Assembly: GCF_032062135.1 (NCBI RefSeq)
Contig: NC_092859.1
Location: forward strand, 129,678,562 to 129,742,561
Direction of reading: 5' to 3'
DNA from: Pyxicephalus adspersus
Lineage: Eukaryota; Chordata; Amphibia; Anura; Pyxicephalidae
DNA: 64,000 bases
Shown: piece by piece, positions 35,640 to 47,070 of the stretch
Numbering within the stretch: position 1 is the stretch's first letter
How the letters are laid out: every line of letters starts with the position of its first letter
Notes under the pieces: generated by a model
Database searches by the model: none
Seen by the model: the letters and a program-made list of their open reading frames with translations, nothing else
What the model was told of the DNA's origin: nothing
Made by a program: the position numbers and the translations under genes

Positions 35640-36005
35640 TGTTTTTTATGAAAATGTATTTTACAGTATAATATAATAGTATAATAAAGTTTAAAACACA
35701 AAATCATGTCAAAATAATAAATTAACTAAATTTGAAAAAAAAATGTTTTTTTTTTTTTAATACATTTTTAAAAAATTAAAAAAAAAAATATTACACTTAT
35801 ACTAATATATTAAACTGTAAAATTAATTTTCATGAAAGACAATGTACTGCTTTTAGACATAAAAAAACACTCTATTGCATTCAATACAGTTATTTTGAAT
35901 TGAATGCAATACAAATAGATTTGAAATACCCGCCATGCCCCGAACTGAACATCACGGGAACTCCCGCCATGCCCCAATGCACCGTCACCAAAAACTCCCC
36001 GGTGG
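35640..36005. repeat. piggyBac-like MITE family E, internal fragment in reverse orientation
   Basis: The same interior as 29506-30042 appears reversed: the AT-rich hairpin bounded by 'cattgttttttatg' and 'caatgtactgcttttagaca', then the 'attgcattcaatac / gaattgaatgcaatac' palindrome, then a GC-rich 'cccgccatgcccc' part. Neither CCTCC...GGAGG terminus is intact. Confidence 0.7.
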
Positions 36006-36220
36006 CTCTTTAGAAGTCATTCTTATATAAAAGGAAACATATAGTTTTGACTTTATGGTATTATATGGGGCTTAAATATAAAACATTTCCTTAAACCTAT
36101 ATCTTGGAAAATGTAAACTATTATTCACCATAAATATAACCAAGCACTAATCTTGTCTTTTTTATAAATGATACCAATTACCTAAATAGGCAAACAAATA
36201 ACCAAAAAGGTTTTTAGATA

Positions 36221-37085
36221 CAAGTAGTCCCTGGGTTACATAAGAGATAGGGACTAGGGATGAGAGAGAAGGCCTCTACCAGTCTACCAGATGGGTCCGC
36301 GAAATTTCGGCGAACCGATTTCACAGACCCATCGGAAGTTCGAGGAAACTACAGGATGATTCCCACGGCTGCATTCATTCATGAGCTCCCCATTCATCAC
36401 CTCTAGCTCTCTCGGATTGGCTGAGGAAAGGTAAACCCTGATGACAGCTCAAGCGTCATCAGGATTTTCATCACAGGATGATTTCCACTGCTGCATTCAT
36501 TCATGAGCACAGCCGCAGGACTCCTTTGTTCTTGGATAGAGAATCTCCATCCAAAAGCACATACTACAGTTCTGGACTGCAAGAGCAATTGGGGGAGCAG
36601 AACCTGATTACTCTTGCACGTTCTGAAAAATTTGAATTTGGCGGCCGAATTCACAAGGTCGTTCTCGCTTACATGTTCGCTGCAAGATCGAATTTACAAA
36701 TTTTGCTCGCTCATCCCTGGGGACTGTAGGTTTGTTCTTAAGTTGAATTTGTATGTAAGTTGGAACAGGTACATTATTTTAATGAATGCAATTAGGACAG
36801 ATGTTTGTCTTTATATTTTTTATTTTTATTTTTAGGCAGCGTGGTGTCAGTTACTGTAAAAAATCCTCACTTTGAGCTAATCACAAACAAAGCAAAAAGA
36901 AATGGAGCCTAGACATTCATTAACTTCTGGAGCAAGCTGTGCGTTGATATGCAAAAAGAAACAACTGCAGAGTTTGTCTTGGTCAATAAAAAGAGTTACA
37001 AGAGGCTGCAGAAAGAGCTCACCCCCCTAAGATTACCAACAACCTCAGCTGTGTTTAGCAAAAGATTTCTTCTGCAAGTCAACTG
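36221..37085. mobile_element. Tigger-like element (family I), interrupted and truncated
   Basis: It begins at a TA with CAAGTAGTCCCTGGGTTACA, which is the reverse complement of the right end of 13867-14378. After a nested hAT MITE it continues from 'gtaggtttgttcttaag' through 'ctgcagagtttgtcttggtc' to 'aaaagatttcttctgcaagt'. The last ~100 bp, corresponding to the left end of the other copy, are missing. Confidence 0.75.
36255..36719. mobile_element. hAT-type MITE (family B) nested in the Tigger-like element
   Basis: It runs from TAGGGATGAGAGAG to GCTCGCTCATCCCTG. The host sequence on the other Tigger-like copy reads through 'gagatagggactgtagg'; here the flanks are 'tagggact' and 'tggggact', an 8-bp duplication with one mismatch and with the terminal base shared. 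The interior includes a doubled 'ctgcattcattcatgagc' block (36364 and 36492) and the 'gattggctgaggaaagg' box. It encodes nothing. Confidence 0.85.
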
Positions 37086-38520
37086 GAATTAGAAAAGGAC
37101 AAATGCTAACTGTGCTGGTATTACCTCAAATGACAATTCTTATCTTAATTAAAATCTAATAATAAACCACAGCACCTTTTTTTACAACAAGGTTTATAAG
37201 TAATCTATTTCATTGTTCAGTGATAAAAAAAACGTGCAACTGATTCAAGGCATCATAACAAACAGAACCATATAAATATCAAACCAGATCATGTTTAACA
37301 TTTGTTGCATTAAGCCATCCTGCTATTCTGACGTCTTAGAATACAGATATGCAGATTATTTTTCTGATGCAGTACACACAGTAGTGTGTTATGTGTTATG
37401 GTTTTGCTGCATATGCATCAGAGCTGTTTTGCCATAGTGCACTGCGGTGCAGTTTCAAATGTGTGTTATTTAAATTGATTGACAGAACAACATGCTAATG
37501 CAGGTAATGTTTATTGTGGTAGCACACAAGTTAATGCAATGCCCCTCCGTAGAGAAAAAAAAATGATCTCAATTCAGAACAATTATACTGTATCTATTAC
37601 AGTGGTCTTTCTTGATGATCAAGTTTAAGGAAATGATTGCACATGTTTTACACTACACTATTTCTCTGTTCACTTGTCACTGTTTTTTTGTGCTTTCTAA
37701 CAAAACAGTAACTTTTCTATCCTAGTGACCCCTGTGGATGGCAGTAAGACTTGGGGGCGAAGTTCCGTGCTCAAAAAAGAGGAAGTGGCGTCGGCCAAGA
37801 AGAAAGGGAGGACATGGGGCCCCAGTTCTACACAGCCAAAGGAGAGAGTAGGCGGGGAGGAAAGGTAACCATCCAATACATACAATAAACATTGCTGAAT
37901 TCATAGAAGAGACCTTTTTATTCACAATATGTTTTAGTCGTCTCTATGTGTGGTTGCATCCAATAACAAATTAAGGGCTTCAAATCTGAGTGGATGTTGG
38001 TCAAGACAGTTATATTTGGTCCTACCATTTATCACAACCTGCAGATTGATTAGGTTTAGTACCCAGCCTAATGTTGCTGCTTTGGTTGTCCAAAGCTCAG
38101 AATTAGCTGTCAGCAGTTCTAACTTCTGTAAGGAGATCTCCAGCAACCGGCAAGCTAGGACAAAGTGAATTGCTAGGGAAATAAGTTTTCAGAACAACCA
38201 GTGCAGAAGCTTCATTATAAAATGCCACCCTTCACATCACTCTACACAAATTAGTAGTTTTATGCAATAATCCCCATTAAGTGATAATAGTCAGTAAAGT
38301 GTGTCTTTCAACAAGGGCAGACATTTGATTTGTGATCCTGTATGCCCACTCCAGATGTCATCACTAAGCAGCTTTTAACCAGGGAAGCAGCTCAGTTCCC
38401 ATCGGTACATTTTTTTCTATCTCCATGTACAAAATAATTGCTTCCTACTCCACAGCCATGCATCCCATAAGACAATATAGCTCTTTACTGATTTGCCACA
38501 TGCGGGCTGTAATGGAGGAG
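37086..38520. other. No gene or recognised repeat
   Basis: AT-rich to about 37690, then a GC-richer patch at 37720-37870 ('gacttgggggcgaagttccg') with overlapping minus frames that lack any domain. No second copy of that patch is seen in the window. Confidence 0.4.
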
Positions 38521-38935
38521 GGGGCACATACACATCATTTTTAGGGTAACATGTGCAAATCTATAAGGAAAGGCAGTTAGAAGGTTTGGCTCTCTGCATA
38601 GCCACCATTGACTGTGACCTAGGTCTTCCAGGGGCGGCACACAGCCACCCACACAATAATGTCATTAACTCAGTTTCCTTGTATATTAAAGGTTCCAGTC
38701 CACTGCCTAAGCTTTCGGTGGAATTTGACCACACACTTGTAAACTTGATAAAGCTAGAAGGGGGCTGTGCAAGACAACAGGCCTGGGACAGGGAGGTAAA
38801 AATTGAATTGTCCAGTTATTCCAGTAGCTCATCAAAATCAATTTACAATCAAACCATGTCCTGCTTTGCCATTGGAGCCCATCGAATACTATTTTAACTT
38901 TTAATTTATCTAGACCTATAAACCAGGCTCATCCT
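38521..38935 (+). other. Unique mid-GC block with a 114-codon open frame of unknown meaning
   Basis: The plus frame 38553-38897 starts MQIYKERQLEG and ends GAHRILF. It is not caused by simple repeats or any repeat family seen here. It has a Ser run near residues 88-94 and no signal peptide, membrane segment or known motif. No promoter, splice signals or poly-A site supports a gene. A conserved non-coding element or plain chance are both possible. Confidence 0.2.
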
Positions 38936-39625
38936 TTGTTGCTCAAGATTTAGCCTAAAAAGTTCCCTGTGATGCTACAACAGCAAATGGAAAAATGTCC
39001 ACCTGCCTTCACACACTAGCGCATCCCCTGAATTACTGGCTCCCGTTTTAAACCTTGTGTGTCTGATGTGGGGGTGTGCGTGGCCCGTATCCAATCAGCT
39101 ATCACTTCACACAAGAAAATTGAGCCCTTTTAGGACGCACAGGAAGCAGTGGGAGGTGGTGGGGGGGGGAAATTTTTTTTTTTCTTTTCACAAACCTACA
39201 GCTGTGGTAGGGTGGAATTGTAATTATGACTTTTACTTGTTTTGCATTCTCTTCTAACATACTGGGAGGTAACTATATATACATTTTCTGTTCACAGGAA
39301 GGAAGGATGGACTTTATTACAATTTTCAAAATGCTTTTTTTTTTTTTTTTTTTTTTAGTGAATACCCATACTAATCAAATATAATGGAAGCTTATTCCTA
39401 AATAAAACAATTTTATTTTTTTATTGTGTTTATATTATTATCTGTTTTAAAAAAACATTTACAAATATGATGCAAATAATTCTAATGCACTAATATTTTT
39501 TTTATATGTTCATCTTGTAAAATATGTACTGCTTCTTTTATACCCTTTACTTTCTCAGCATTTACTTTTGTTTCCAATATTCCCCAGATTCAGCTACTAT
39601 TTAGAAACCTCTTGTTGAACCATTA
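38936..39625. other. No gene; homopolymer tracts
   Basis: A G9 run followed by AAATTTTTTTTT lies at 39161-39184 and a T-run of about 25 at 39332-39356. No exon or known element. Confidence 0.5.
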
Positions 39626-39700
39626 GGCTATAGATATATTGTGTATATATGTGTGTGTATGTATATATGTATGTATATTCGTATATATGTATGTATATTC

Positions 39701-39743
<43 letters not shown>

Positions 39744-39785
39744 ATTATATATAAATATTATTATATTAATTATATATATATACAA
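39626..39785. repeat. Compound (TA)n/(TG)n microsatellite
   Basis: TG/TA-rich units include a duplicated 'tatatgtatgtatattcg' segment, then (AT)n at 39704-39737 and degenerate TATA sequence up to 39785. It produces Ile/Tyr frames on both strands that are not proteins. Confidence 0.93.
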
Positions 39786-41983
39786 CTTAAAATTGTAGGT
39801 TTGGGAGAAAAAAAGCCTAATTGAAGAGGTTTAACTAAAATAAAAACAACCTAGACTGATAGAAGGCAGGAATTAGGAAAAAATGATGATTTAATTTAGA
39901 ATTTCTGCTTCTTATTTAAAAAAAAAAAAAAGTCCAGATAATTATTTTCCCTTGTAATTGTATTTTTAATAAGTAAAACATATGGCTCTAATCATAAAGA
40001 AATGATACCCTTGTGGATCTGAATAAGTCAAAGTGTATTTATGAAATAGTTTAGGATAATTTCAGTTTATTCTTTTTTAGTACAATCAATGACATTCTTG
40101 TGTCATGACGTATCGAATAGCAGATTGCTTAGTTGTTAATTATTTTACCTTAAAAACACATCTCCTCTAAAAATAACTTACAACAACAGGAAAATGGCCA
40201 CCCTCAAGTTTTCTTTTGGGTTATTAATCTTTTTACTGAAAATTTGCATGTATCTGTTATCCAGGAGGAAAATTGTCTTCGTTGATGAGCAAATGCTGTT
40301 TTTGCCATATGCATAAATGCAAGCCTTTCAGGTTCTTTGATTAGACTTTATATTTTGAATGCCAAGAGCCCTCTTGTTTTGCTCATTTTTCAGGTTTTGC
40401 GATTGTACAGTGACATCCAGATCATAATGGTTACCAATTACTTGCAGATTATTTAATGCTCATTGATTATTTAAATGCTATATTCTGCAAAATGGCTTGG
40501 AGGTTTCAAAGCAAGTTCAATGACATTTTAAAAGAAAATGACATTTTAAAGTTGTATATCAAACTTAAACAATGAAATAAAGCTTCTCTGGAAGGAAAGG
40601 CGGTTTACTGATCATGAATATTTTAAACATAGCTAAGAGATATTTTGTAATGAGCACACGAACTAGTGAAAACAGAGTAATATCTAATACTTTCTGTCTG
40701 CCAGACATGCAATGAAAGGACACATGACTTATTAATGTTCTATTGTATTTCTAATTTTTTCAGTTGTCATAGATTAAAGGCATTTCCTAAGTGTTAGGAT
40801 TAATACCAGAATTCACAAATAAAAAAAAAAGAATAAAATTATTGTAGCAATAAAAATATAAATTATGCACAAAAATGGAAATGATATACAGACGTCAAGA
40901 TGTGCATTTTTGAATCAGGTATAATAATACATTTTTTGAGTGAAATACCAAAGCAGTGGGTTTAATTTAGAATAAGTGGAAACAAATAGTAGAAAAACCT
41001 TTATTCCAAAATCTCTTTATTCTTTGAATTGTGATTTGTGACTATCAGTATGAATTTAACAGAATCATATGGTTTTTAAGTGTATATATTAGTTGTGTAG
41101 TAGCCTTGGATGAAAGGGACAAGTACTGAAATCAGTCAAACAGAATATGGACACTATATCACTTGCATAGGTTAGAAAAAAGAAAGATCGATCCCTAGAT
41201 ATGTAAAATATCACAAAGTTTCATTATGTTTCATTTACAGAAATCAGGCATTTTGTTTCTTTTTATGTATGAATATACGTATGAAAATGGTCCTCCTTGT
41301 TACAAACATTTTGTATTTTCCAGTAGTTCAATGATTATCTGTAGATGAACTGTAATAATCACAAAGATGGCTTGTTAATAATTGATTACATGGCTCAGAC
41401 ATAAAATGTGTTTGTATTGATCTATTTTTTGAAAAACCCATATCTTCATTTTTTTCCCTATAGGTAATTGTGAAATGGTGATGATGTACTGTGCCACAAC
41501 AACATAATATGGCCAAGTTAAAAAAAATGTATTTAGATTTTAAGTAAAGTAAACTTATAATAGACTAATTTTTATTTATGTGACCATATTGAACTAAAAG
41601 CACGCTAATAGGGAATTTATTAAACTATATAAAGCATATTGGAAAAAGTAAATGTATATGATGGCTCTAACCACACTCCATGGATGCTAACACAAATTTT
41701 TTGGTATAGCTTTTATTAATACATGAACATTTTACTTCTGATGTATGTTTCAAAAATGCATTAACATTTTTGCATTGGAAGTGGGGGAGTAAGATACCAA
41801 CCAATACTCCTAGTTTGCCTATTTTTGAGCATGGGTGGTTCTCAATGTAAAAGCGGTTGAGGCCCTTGAAGGTGCAGTGAAGGTATTATTACAAGGAGGG
41901 GAAGACCCATGTCAAGTGAATGTGTGGACTATTAGGTAAAACAGTAATTCAGTGTTAAGTCAGTTATATTAGATTTTGTTAAT
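39786..41983. other. No gene; unique-looking patch at 40200-40560
   Basis: No repeat family from this window is present. 40200-40560 lacks simple repeats and carries octamer-like (ATGCATAAAT) and several ATTTAAAT/TGATTATTTA boxes; it is treated as a conserved-element candidate in the findings. Otherwise AT-rich. Confidence 0.35.
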
Positions 41984-42060
41984 GTAAGGCCCTGGTCAGC
42001 ACCAGTCCTCACCAGACACTAGTCCCCCAATCTAACACAGCTGTCTTCACCTTTAGTAAG
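41984..42060. repeat. Family H repeat, left-end fragment
   Basis: It starts TGTAAGGCCCTGGTCAGCAC and continues through 'ccagacactagtcccccaat' and 'ctgtcttcacc', then breaks off. This third example of the same left boundary supports TGTAAGG as a true end of the family. Confidence 0.8.
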
Positions 42061-42377
42061 TGTGGTGTAGTATGTGATTTGGATTGTTTAAACAGAGGTA
42101 AAAAGAGGTATCCCCGTAAAAAGAAGTAAGTCGATGGTTAGGAGTTGAACATCCAAACTACTCAAGTCATAAGAATTTGCTGCTCAATTTACAATTCTAG
42201 CATCTAGCAGGTGTGGGGACAAACGCACAGGAGCTTCATCATCCTGTAAGAGCCAATCAAGATGTCCAAAGAGTCTAGTAAAGAGATGGCCGAAGAATCC
42301 ATCCAGTAGAAAGGATTTCTACATATGTGTATCACTAGAATGAAGATAGTAGGTGTTTGTATTAGCTCCAACATATT
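42061..42377. other. No gene or recognised repeat
   Basis: Mixed sequence between a family-H fragment and a family-K fragment; nothing recognised. Confidence 0.4.
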
Positions 42378-42598
42378 GGGATTGATTTACTTAAAACATA
42401 TAGCTTGTTTTCATAGCAAACTAACTAACTAATCTAATTATGTGGAAGCAAAAATCCTTTTTTTCTTTGCATGTGTTTTTGTATTCTATGCAAAAGAAAT
42501 TGTTCCCACATTTACTTAACTAAATGAAAAATGCAAAGCATTACACAATTCATTTTGCTAAGTAAACAACCTATATTAATGTAGTAAAGTAACTACAA
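42378..42598. repeat. MITE family K, degraded copy
   Basis: It starts GGGATTGATTTACTTAAAAC and ends with 'ttttgctaagtaaacaacct' and 'atgtagtaaagtaac', matching both termini of 35036-35308 with many changes. Confidence 0.55.
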
Positions 42599-42887
42599 TA
42601 TGTCTTCTACAGTTTAAAATCTCACAGTTTGCCATTTGCCTTTTAAAACAGAAAATGTACAGTTAGCCTGCCCTTTAGAAACTACCTAACCATATATCCA
42701 TCCACGCATTAATATATCCATCCATCCTTCTATATCCATCCACATACAAAGGAAATCTTGCAACCAAATTTTGACAGGTGGGAAAAGGTGCTGTGATTTG
42801 CTGTAATTTAAAGTGTTACATAGTTTACAAATTAAATAGCTTATTTTTTTCAAGTAACAATGCAAAGTGAATGAACAAAAAAGAAAT

Positions 42888-43649
42888 CTAAATCAAATCA
42901 ATATTTGGTTTGATCACTATGCTTTAAAAGAGCATCAATTCTTCTAGGTATGCTTGTATGCAATTTTTGAAGAAACTTGGCAGGTAGGTTGCTCTAAACA
43001 TCTTGGAGAACTACTCACAGATCTTCCATGGAGGTAGACTGCCTCAAATCCCTCTGTTTCTTCACATAATCACAGACATACTTGTCTTGATGATATTGAG
43101 ATCAGGGCTCTGTGCAGATCATACTATCACTTCTACCATATTCTTCTTCATGCGGAAGATAGTTTCTAATGACACAAGGCTGTATGTTTAGGGTTGTTGT
43201 TGAACTGCAGATAAATTTTGCCATTAATCCTAACCAAATCCCTAGATCTTTTTGCAGAAATGCAGCCTAAATTAGCAGGAGCCTCCAATGTGCTTCCTGC
43301 AGACACTCATCATCAGTCTTTCTGTGAACAATCTGCTTCCTGCTACAGCCAAATCTTTCAAATTCTGACTTCTCAGTCCACAGCTCCTGCTGCCATTATC
43401 TGCACCCTAATTCTTATGTTTTTGTACATAGTTGAGTCTCTTGGCTTTGTTTTCACGGATGTATGGCTTTTTTACCACAATTCTTTCACGAAGACCTCTT
43501 CTGTCCAGATTCCTCCAGACAGTTGATGGGTTCCACAGGTGTCTGCCAGTTCAGGGCTGATGGTTGTGCTGATCATCTTTCAATTTCAAAGGGAGGTAAG
43601 CATGATGTGTATTTCATCTGCTGGAATATATATTCTTCAGGCTTGCCAT
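42888..43649 (-). pseudogene. Tc1-type transposase pseudogene
   Basis: Reading from a start codon at 43649 to a TAG at 42890, fragments of a Tc1 DDE transposase are recognisable in shifting frames: NPKHTA (coded by 43178-43195) beside the site of the second catalytic aspartate, where the sequence now reads Asn, and SPDLNII (43089-43109) that precedes the third acidic residue. DYVKKQRDLR and MEDL follow, near 43010-43080. Against a normal ~340-residue enzyme it has lost roughly 60 residues near the start and ~40 in the middle, and carries frameshifts and stops. It cannot make an enzyme. Confidence 0.85.
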
Positions 43650-43705
43650 GGTGTATGAACTGTAAAATGAAATGGTCCACAATCTCACCTTAGTAGCGGA
43701 GTTCC

Positions 43706-44593
43706 AGTGAGACCTGTAACGAGCGAGGAAGGAGCATAGGGGAAGGCCATCATGACTGGGCAGTCAGGGGGCAGATAGCATAGGGTTGAAAGTTTTGGAC
43801 GAGAGTGAGCGAGAGGAAAGGAAGGGGGGACGGAGGGGGAGGAGGTTTAAGGAGGGACAAGAGTAGCTAAAATGGGCAGGAGGAGGAGGAACCCCCCTTT
43901 CAGAGCCAGACAGCCTTCAGGAATAGTTTTTCCCACCCTCCCTTCCCTTTTTTGTGCTCATGTGGTTGGCAGTTTGGGTTTTTGATTGCTGGTTTGGCTA
44001 GTAGGGCGGATGGTTGAGGTCCTCGGGCGGAGTGTGCTGGTGGCAATAATTTGGTTAGGGTTCCATCTTTGGTATGGAATCCCTGGTTTGAGTTAATGGT
44101 TTGGTAAAGTGTTTTGGGGAGGGTCTGCACAAGAAAAGGATATATTCGTTCCCGAGCTGGGAGTATGGGCGGCTGGGAGAAACAGTCTTTAAGATGCAGA
44201 CCCCAAAAGGTGTAAAGTGGTGGCCTTCGAGGACCTGCAACCAGTAAGAAAGTTGGGAAGGCAATATGGTTAAGATGTGTTATTGATTATTTGGTACTTA
44301 TTTTTTAATTATGGTGTTATTAAGTTATATTGGTTATTCTATGTATGCGTTTATTTATACTTTTTTATTGTTATATATATTTTATTGGATATTAAGTTAA
44401 TTTTGGTTATAATTCTGTTAACAAAAGGCCTACAGGCCATTTAAGCAATGCTTGGAGTGGTAATTCATTGGTGGGGGATTTGGATGTGGGGGTATTTAGG
44501 GGGTGGGGGTGGGAGATTGGAAAAAGGGGAAGGGCAAGTTTGTAAGGTGCATCTACACGGCTATGGCTTGCCACAGTCATGTTCTGTAGTGCT
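43706..44593. mobile_element. Unclassified ~890 bp insertion inside Tc1
   Basis: The Tc1 sequence 'ctcacctt-gttagc' stops at about 43700 and resumes at 44594 with 'gttcctcacct'. GTTCC occurs at both borders (43701-43705 and 44594-44598), a possible 5-bp target duplication. The first ~240 bp are purine-rich with 'ggaggaggaggaa', the middle is TG-rich, then follow an AT-rich part and a second G-rich part ('gggggtatttagggggtggg'). No transposase or reverse transcriptase motif, no clear inverted ends. A non-autonomous LTR element or SINE-like retroposon are possible. Confidence 0.45.
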
Positions 44594-44922
44594 GTTCCTC
44601 ACCTAGTTTTCAGCCCCTACAAAACTATTTTGGTTTCAGTTTATGACTGTTACAACCCACATATCAAAATAATAGTAAGTAGAACCTAATTTGTGTAACT
44701 GGCTAAACACACCTAACTATAACCCTGACTTAGTACAAATGTACAAGAATTCATGCTGATTTGAAGGCAAAAGGTAGTCATACCAAATATTGATGTGATT
44801 TAGATTTTTGTTCTTTTTGCTAAATTTGTATTTGGTAGATTGCTAAAAACTAACAGAATTTATATTTGTGAAGAGTTCTAACTTTAAAGCATTTTTCACA
44901 CCTGCCTAAACTTTTTACACTT

Positions 44923-46461
44923 ATATATATAATTTGTTCTTCAATCTAAGAACATTTTACCAACTGCAAAAAATACCTCATTATCTTGTCAGAAATTAAA
45001 TGCCTTTGACAGAAAGAATATCATTCTATAGTAAACTACTAATCTTATTAACCCCATGTACTGCAGATAAACAAAGGCGGACATGTGGCGGTAGTATGGA
45101 AGGTCTTGCAGGTGAAAATACAGAGATGCATAAAAAGACAGAACAACATGCAAATAATATATCTAAGCAATAATAAGCTGCAAACAATTATATTTTGTTT
45201 TTTGGTTTACTGTGCTTAAAGACAGCCTCAACTGGAGCCTTTTTATCTAGACTTTTTATCTAGATTTACATTATCTAGAATATAATTTACCCAAAGAGAA
45301 AGCTGTGAAACAGTTAAGTAAGTAAACAGAGGTATGATTCAATATTTGAATGTAAATCTTGGTGTTGTTTTGATCCAGCTGCCTAAACTATTTCTCCAGA
45401 TAGATTTGAGATAATTTGTTTACTTCTTGCAATAGGTCACCTATGATGTCATTTCAGAAAGACTTCATAAAAATATACATGTAAATGTGAGTGATTAATT
45501 CACTGAGGTTTGATGTTTGCATATTTGCACAGTGTTGCTTCTGATAAATGTTACAAAAACTAGTCCTGACCTATTTTTCAAATAATTTCAAACAAAAGTA
45601 GCAGGCAATCTGCATCTAAATAGCTATAGAGTTGAACTGAACTGCTGATTTCAGGAAAGATGCTGTTAGTGTTTTGTGCATTTTGTAAGGTGACTCTCAA
45701 GCTTGCATAACAATGCTTTTCCTGCGTACATTGTGTTTCAGAAAATATTACTGTATAAATGAATTCATTTGGTATAGGAGCTGCTTATTTATCAAGAATC
45801 CTAATGCATCAATGCAAAAATGCTGATAAACCCTTTTTTCATAATACATTTCAATCTAAGGTAAGTTTGTAGTTTTGCTTTTTTCAGCTAATTTCAACTA
45901 ATTTTAAAAATGTCTACCAGAACATTTACATTGAATTTTTCTTAGTAGAGCAAATATGTAAATCAGGATGCTGATATACCATATGATTATTACTGCTTTT
46001 ATATTTTAAAAGCATTTTAACTTTTGTAGTTATCTATGATGTCTTTCATGCTTGCTAACACTATCTTTTCAGAGGGTAATTTTGCTTTTCTTGTTACAAG
46101 TGGGTTGTTTATCTGAAAAATGCAAATAATAATTGTAACTGAGCAACTTGCAACACCAAAAAACTACAATTAGTTGGACAGAAAGTAATGATTGGGCAGA
46201 CTCTGATTACAGTCAGTATAGTTTATATAGAAATAGGTAGATATAGAAAAGATTAGGAGGTAGGAATTTGGTCCTCATTGTCAGATAGCTTTAAGCTGAC
46301 ATGCTCTAATAATGATGCCCAAAAGGCTGATTTGGACATAAGTAGTTTTGTGAAAATTGAATCAAAAAATTAAAAGTAACAAATGCATTAACAATTTTTC
46401 TTATTATCCTTAATTTATGTATGCAGGTTTGTTCATTCTATATATTCATATAATTGTTAAT
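44923..46461. other. No gene; unique-looking patch at 45350-45530
   Basis: AT-rich sequence without families seen elsewhere. 45350-45530 is a conserved-element candidate because it lacks repeats and contains balanced, complex sequence. No open frame of note. Confidence 0.35.
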
Positions 46462-46970
46462 TGCCTGGTTTACTAATTTGGATGATCCCACACTACAGAC
46501 CCCCAAAAAATCTACACTGAGATGTTCATTCCTTTTCCCTCTCATCCTTCTTGACTGGGGTAGTTCAAAAGCCCCTCGCCGGCTCACCATTGCTTACCCA
46601 AAACTTTATAACCTAACCTCACTCAGGTTGCAGTTCCTCGAAGGCCTTAACCTAACCAATCTTAATTTGAATCAGACTGATACGTTGGTTCCTGGCCGCA
46701 CATACCATGACTCAGGAACAGTGTCAGCAACCAATAGACTTCCACCTCACCTCAAATTCACCCCCACTCGCTTTTACCTCTCCACTCCTGAGGTCCTATA
46801 CCAAAGATGGTCCCCTCGCCACTTTATAACATTATCCATATACTGCCCCAGAGGACCCTGAACCGCCAACAAGGCAACGCTAAACCAAAACCACTCCAGG
46901 TTTGCTGGGTCACCCAGGTTCACTTAGACCGTATCTTCTCCAGCATTCTAGAGCCTTATTAAATCAGGCC
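46462..46970. repeat. Palindromic MITE family A ends around an unexplained ~400 bp centre
   Basis: The right part (46891-46970) is clear family A: 'ccactccaggtttgctgg' to 'ttattaaatcaggcc'. At 46462 a weak left end, TGCCTGGTTTACTAA, and 'ggatgatccca' may be the other side. The centre, 46495-46885, is C-rich on the plus strand and carries a 135-codon open frame (46454-46861) without any domain, probably open because of base composition. Whether the centre is an insertion or flanking DNA is not settled. Confidence 0.5.
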
Positions 46971-47070
46971 GTTCTAGTCATCAGTCTACACTCTTTGCAT
47001 AAAATAAAATGTCTTTTTCATCTCCAGAAGTTCTGTGATATCTGGGGAATACAAAATTCCTTCACCCAGG

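Larger units (their letters stand above)
42766..44922 (-). mobile_element. Tc1/mariner transposon, decayed, with long inverted repeats and a nested insertion
   Basis: Inverted repeats of about 190 bp lie at each end: 'gcaaagtgaatgaac' and 'caaatcaatatttggt' on the left, 'accaaatattgatgtg' and 'cacacctgcctaaactttt' on the right, with the right end meeting a TA tract. Between them on the minus strand lies a Tc1 transposase relic (42888-43649). An ~890 bp foreign block (43706-44593) splits the element on the 5' side of the transposase. The left end is more worn than the right. Terminal sequences match a Tc1 type known from fish and frogs. Confidence 0.88.

Noticed and set aside
38553..38897. 114-codon frame considered as a real gene
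   Set aside because: No recognisable domain, promoter, splice or poly-A support; kept as a finding but not called as a CDS.
42700..42745. Repeated 'atatccatcca' units considered as a CRISPR-like or regulatory array
   Set aside because: Short irregular ATCC-type simple repeat; CRISPR is not expected in vertebrate DNA and there are no spacers.
46454..46861. 135-codon plus-strand open frame
   Set aside because: No domain or gene signals; C-rich composition and possible MITE context explain the absence of stops.
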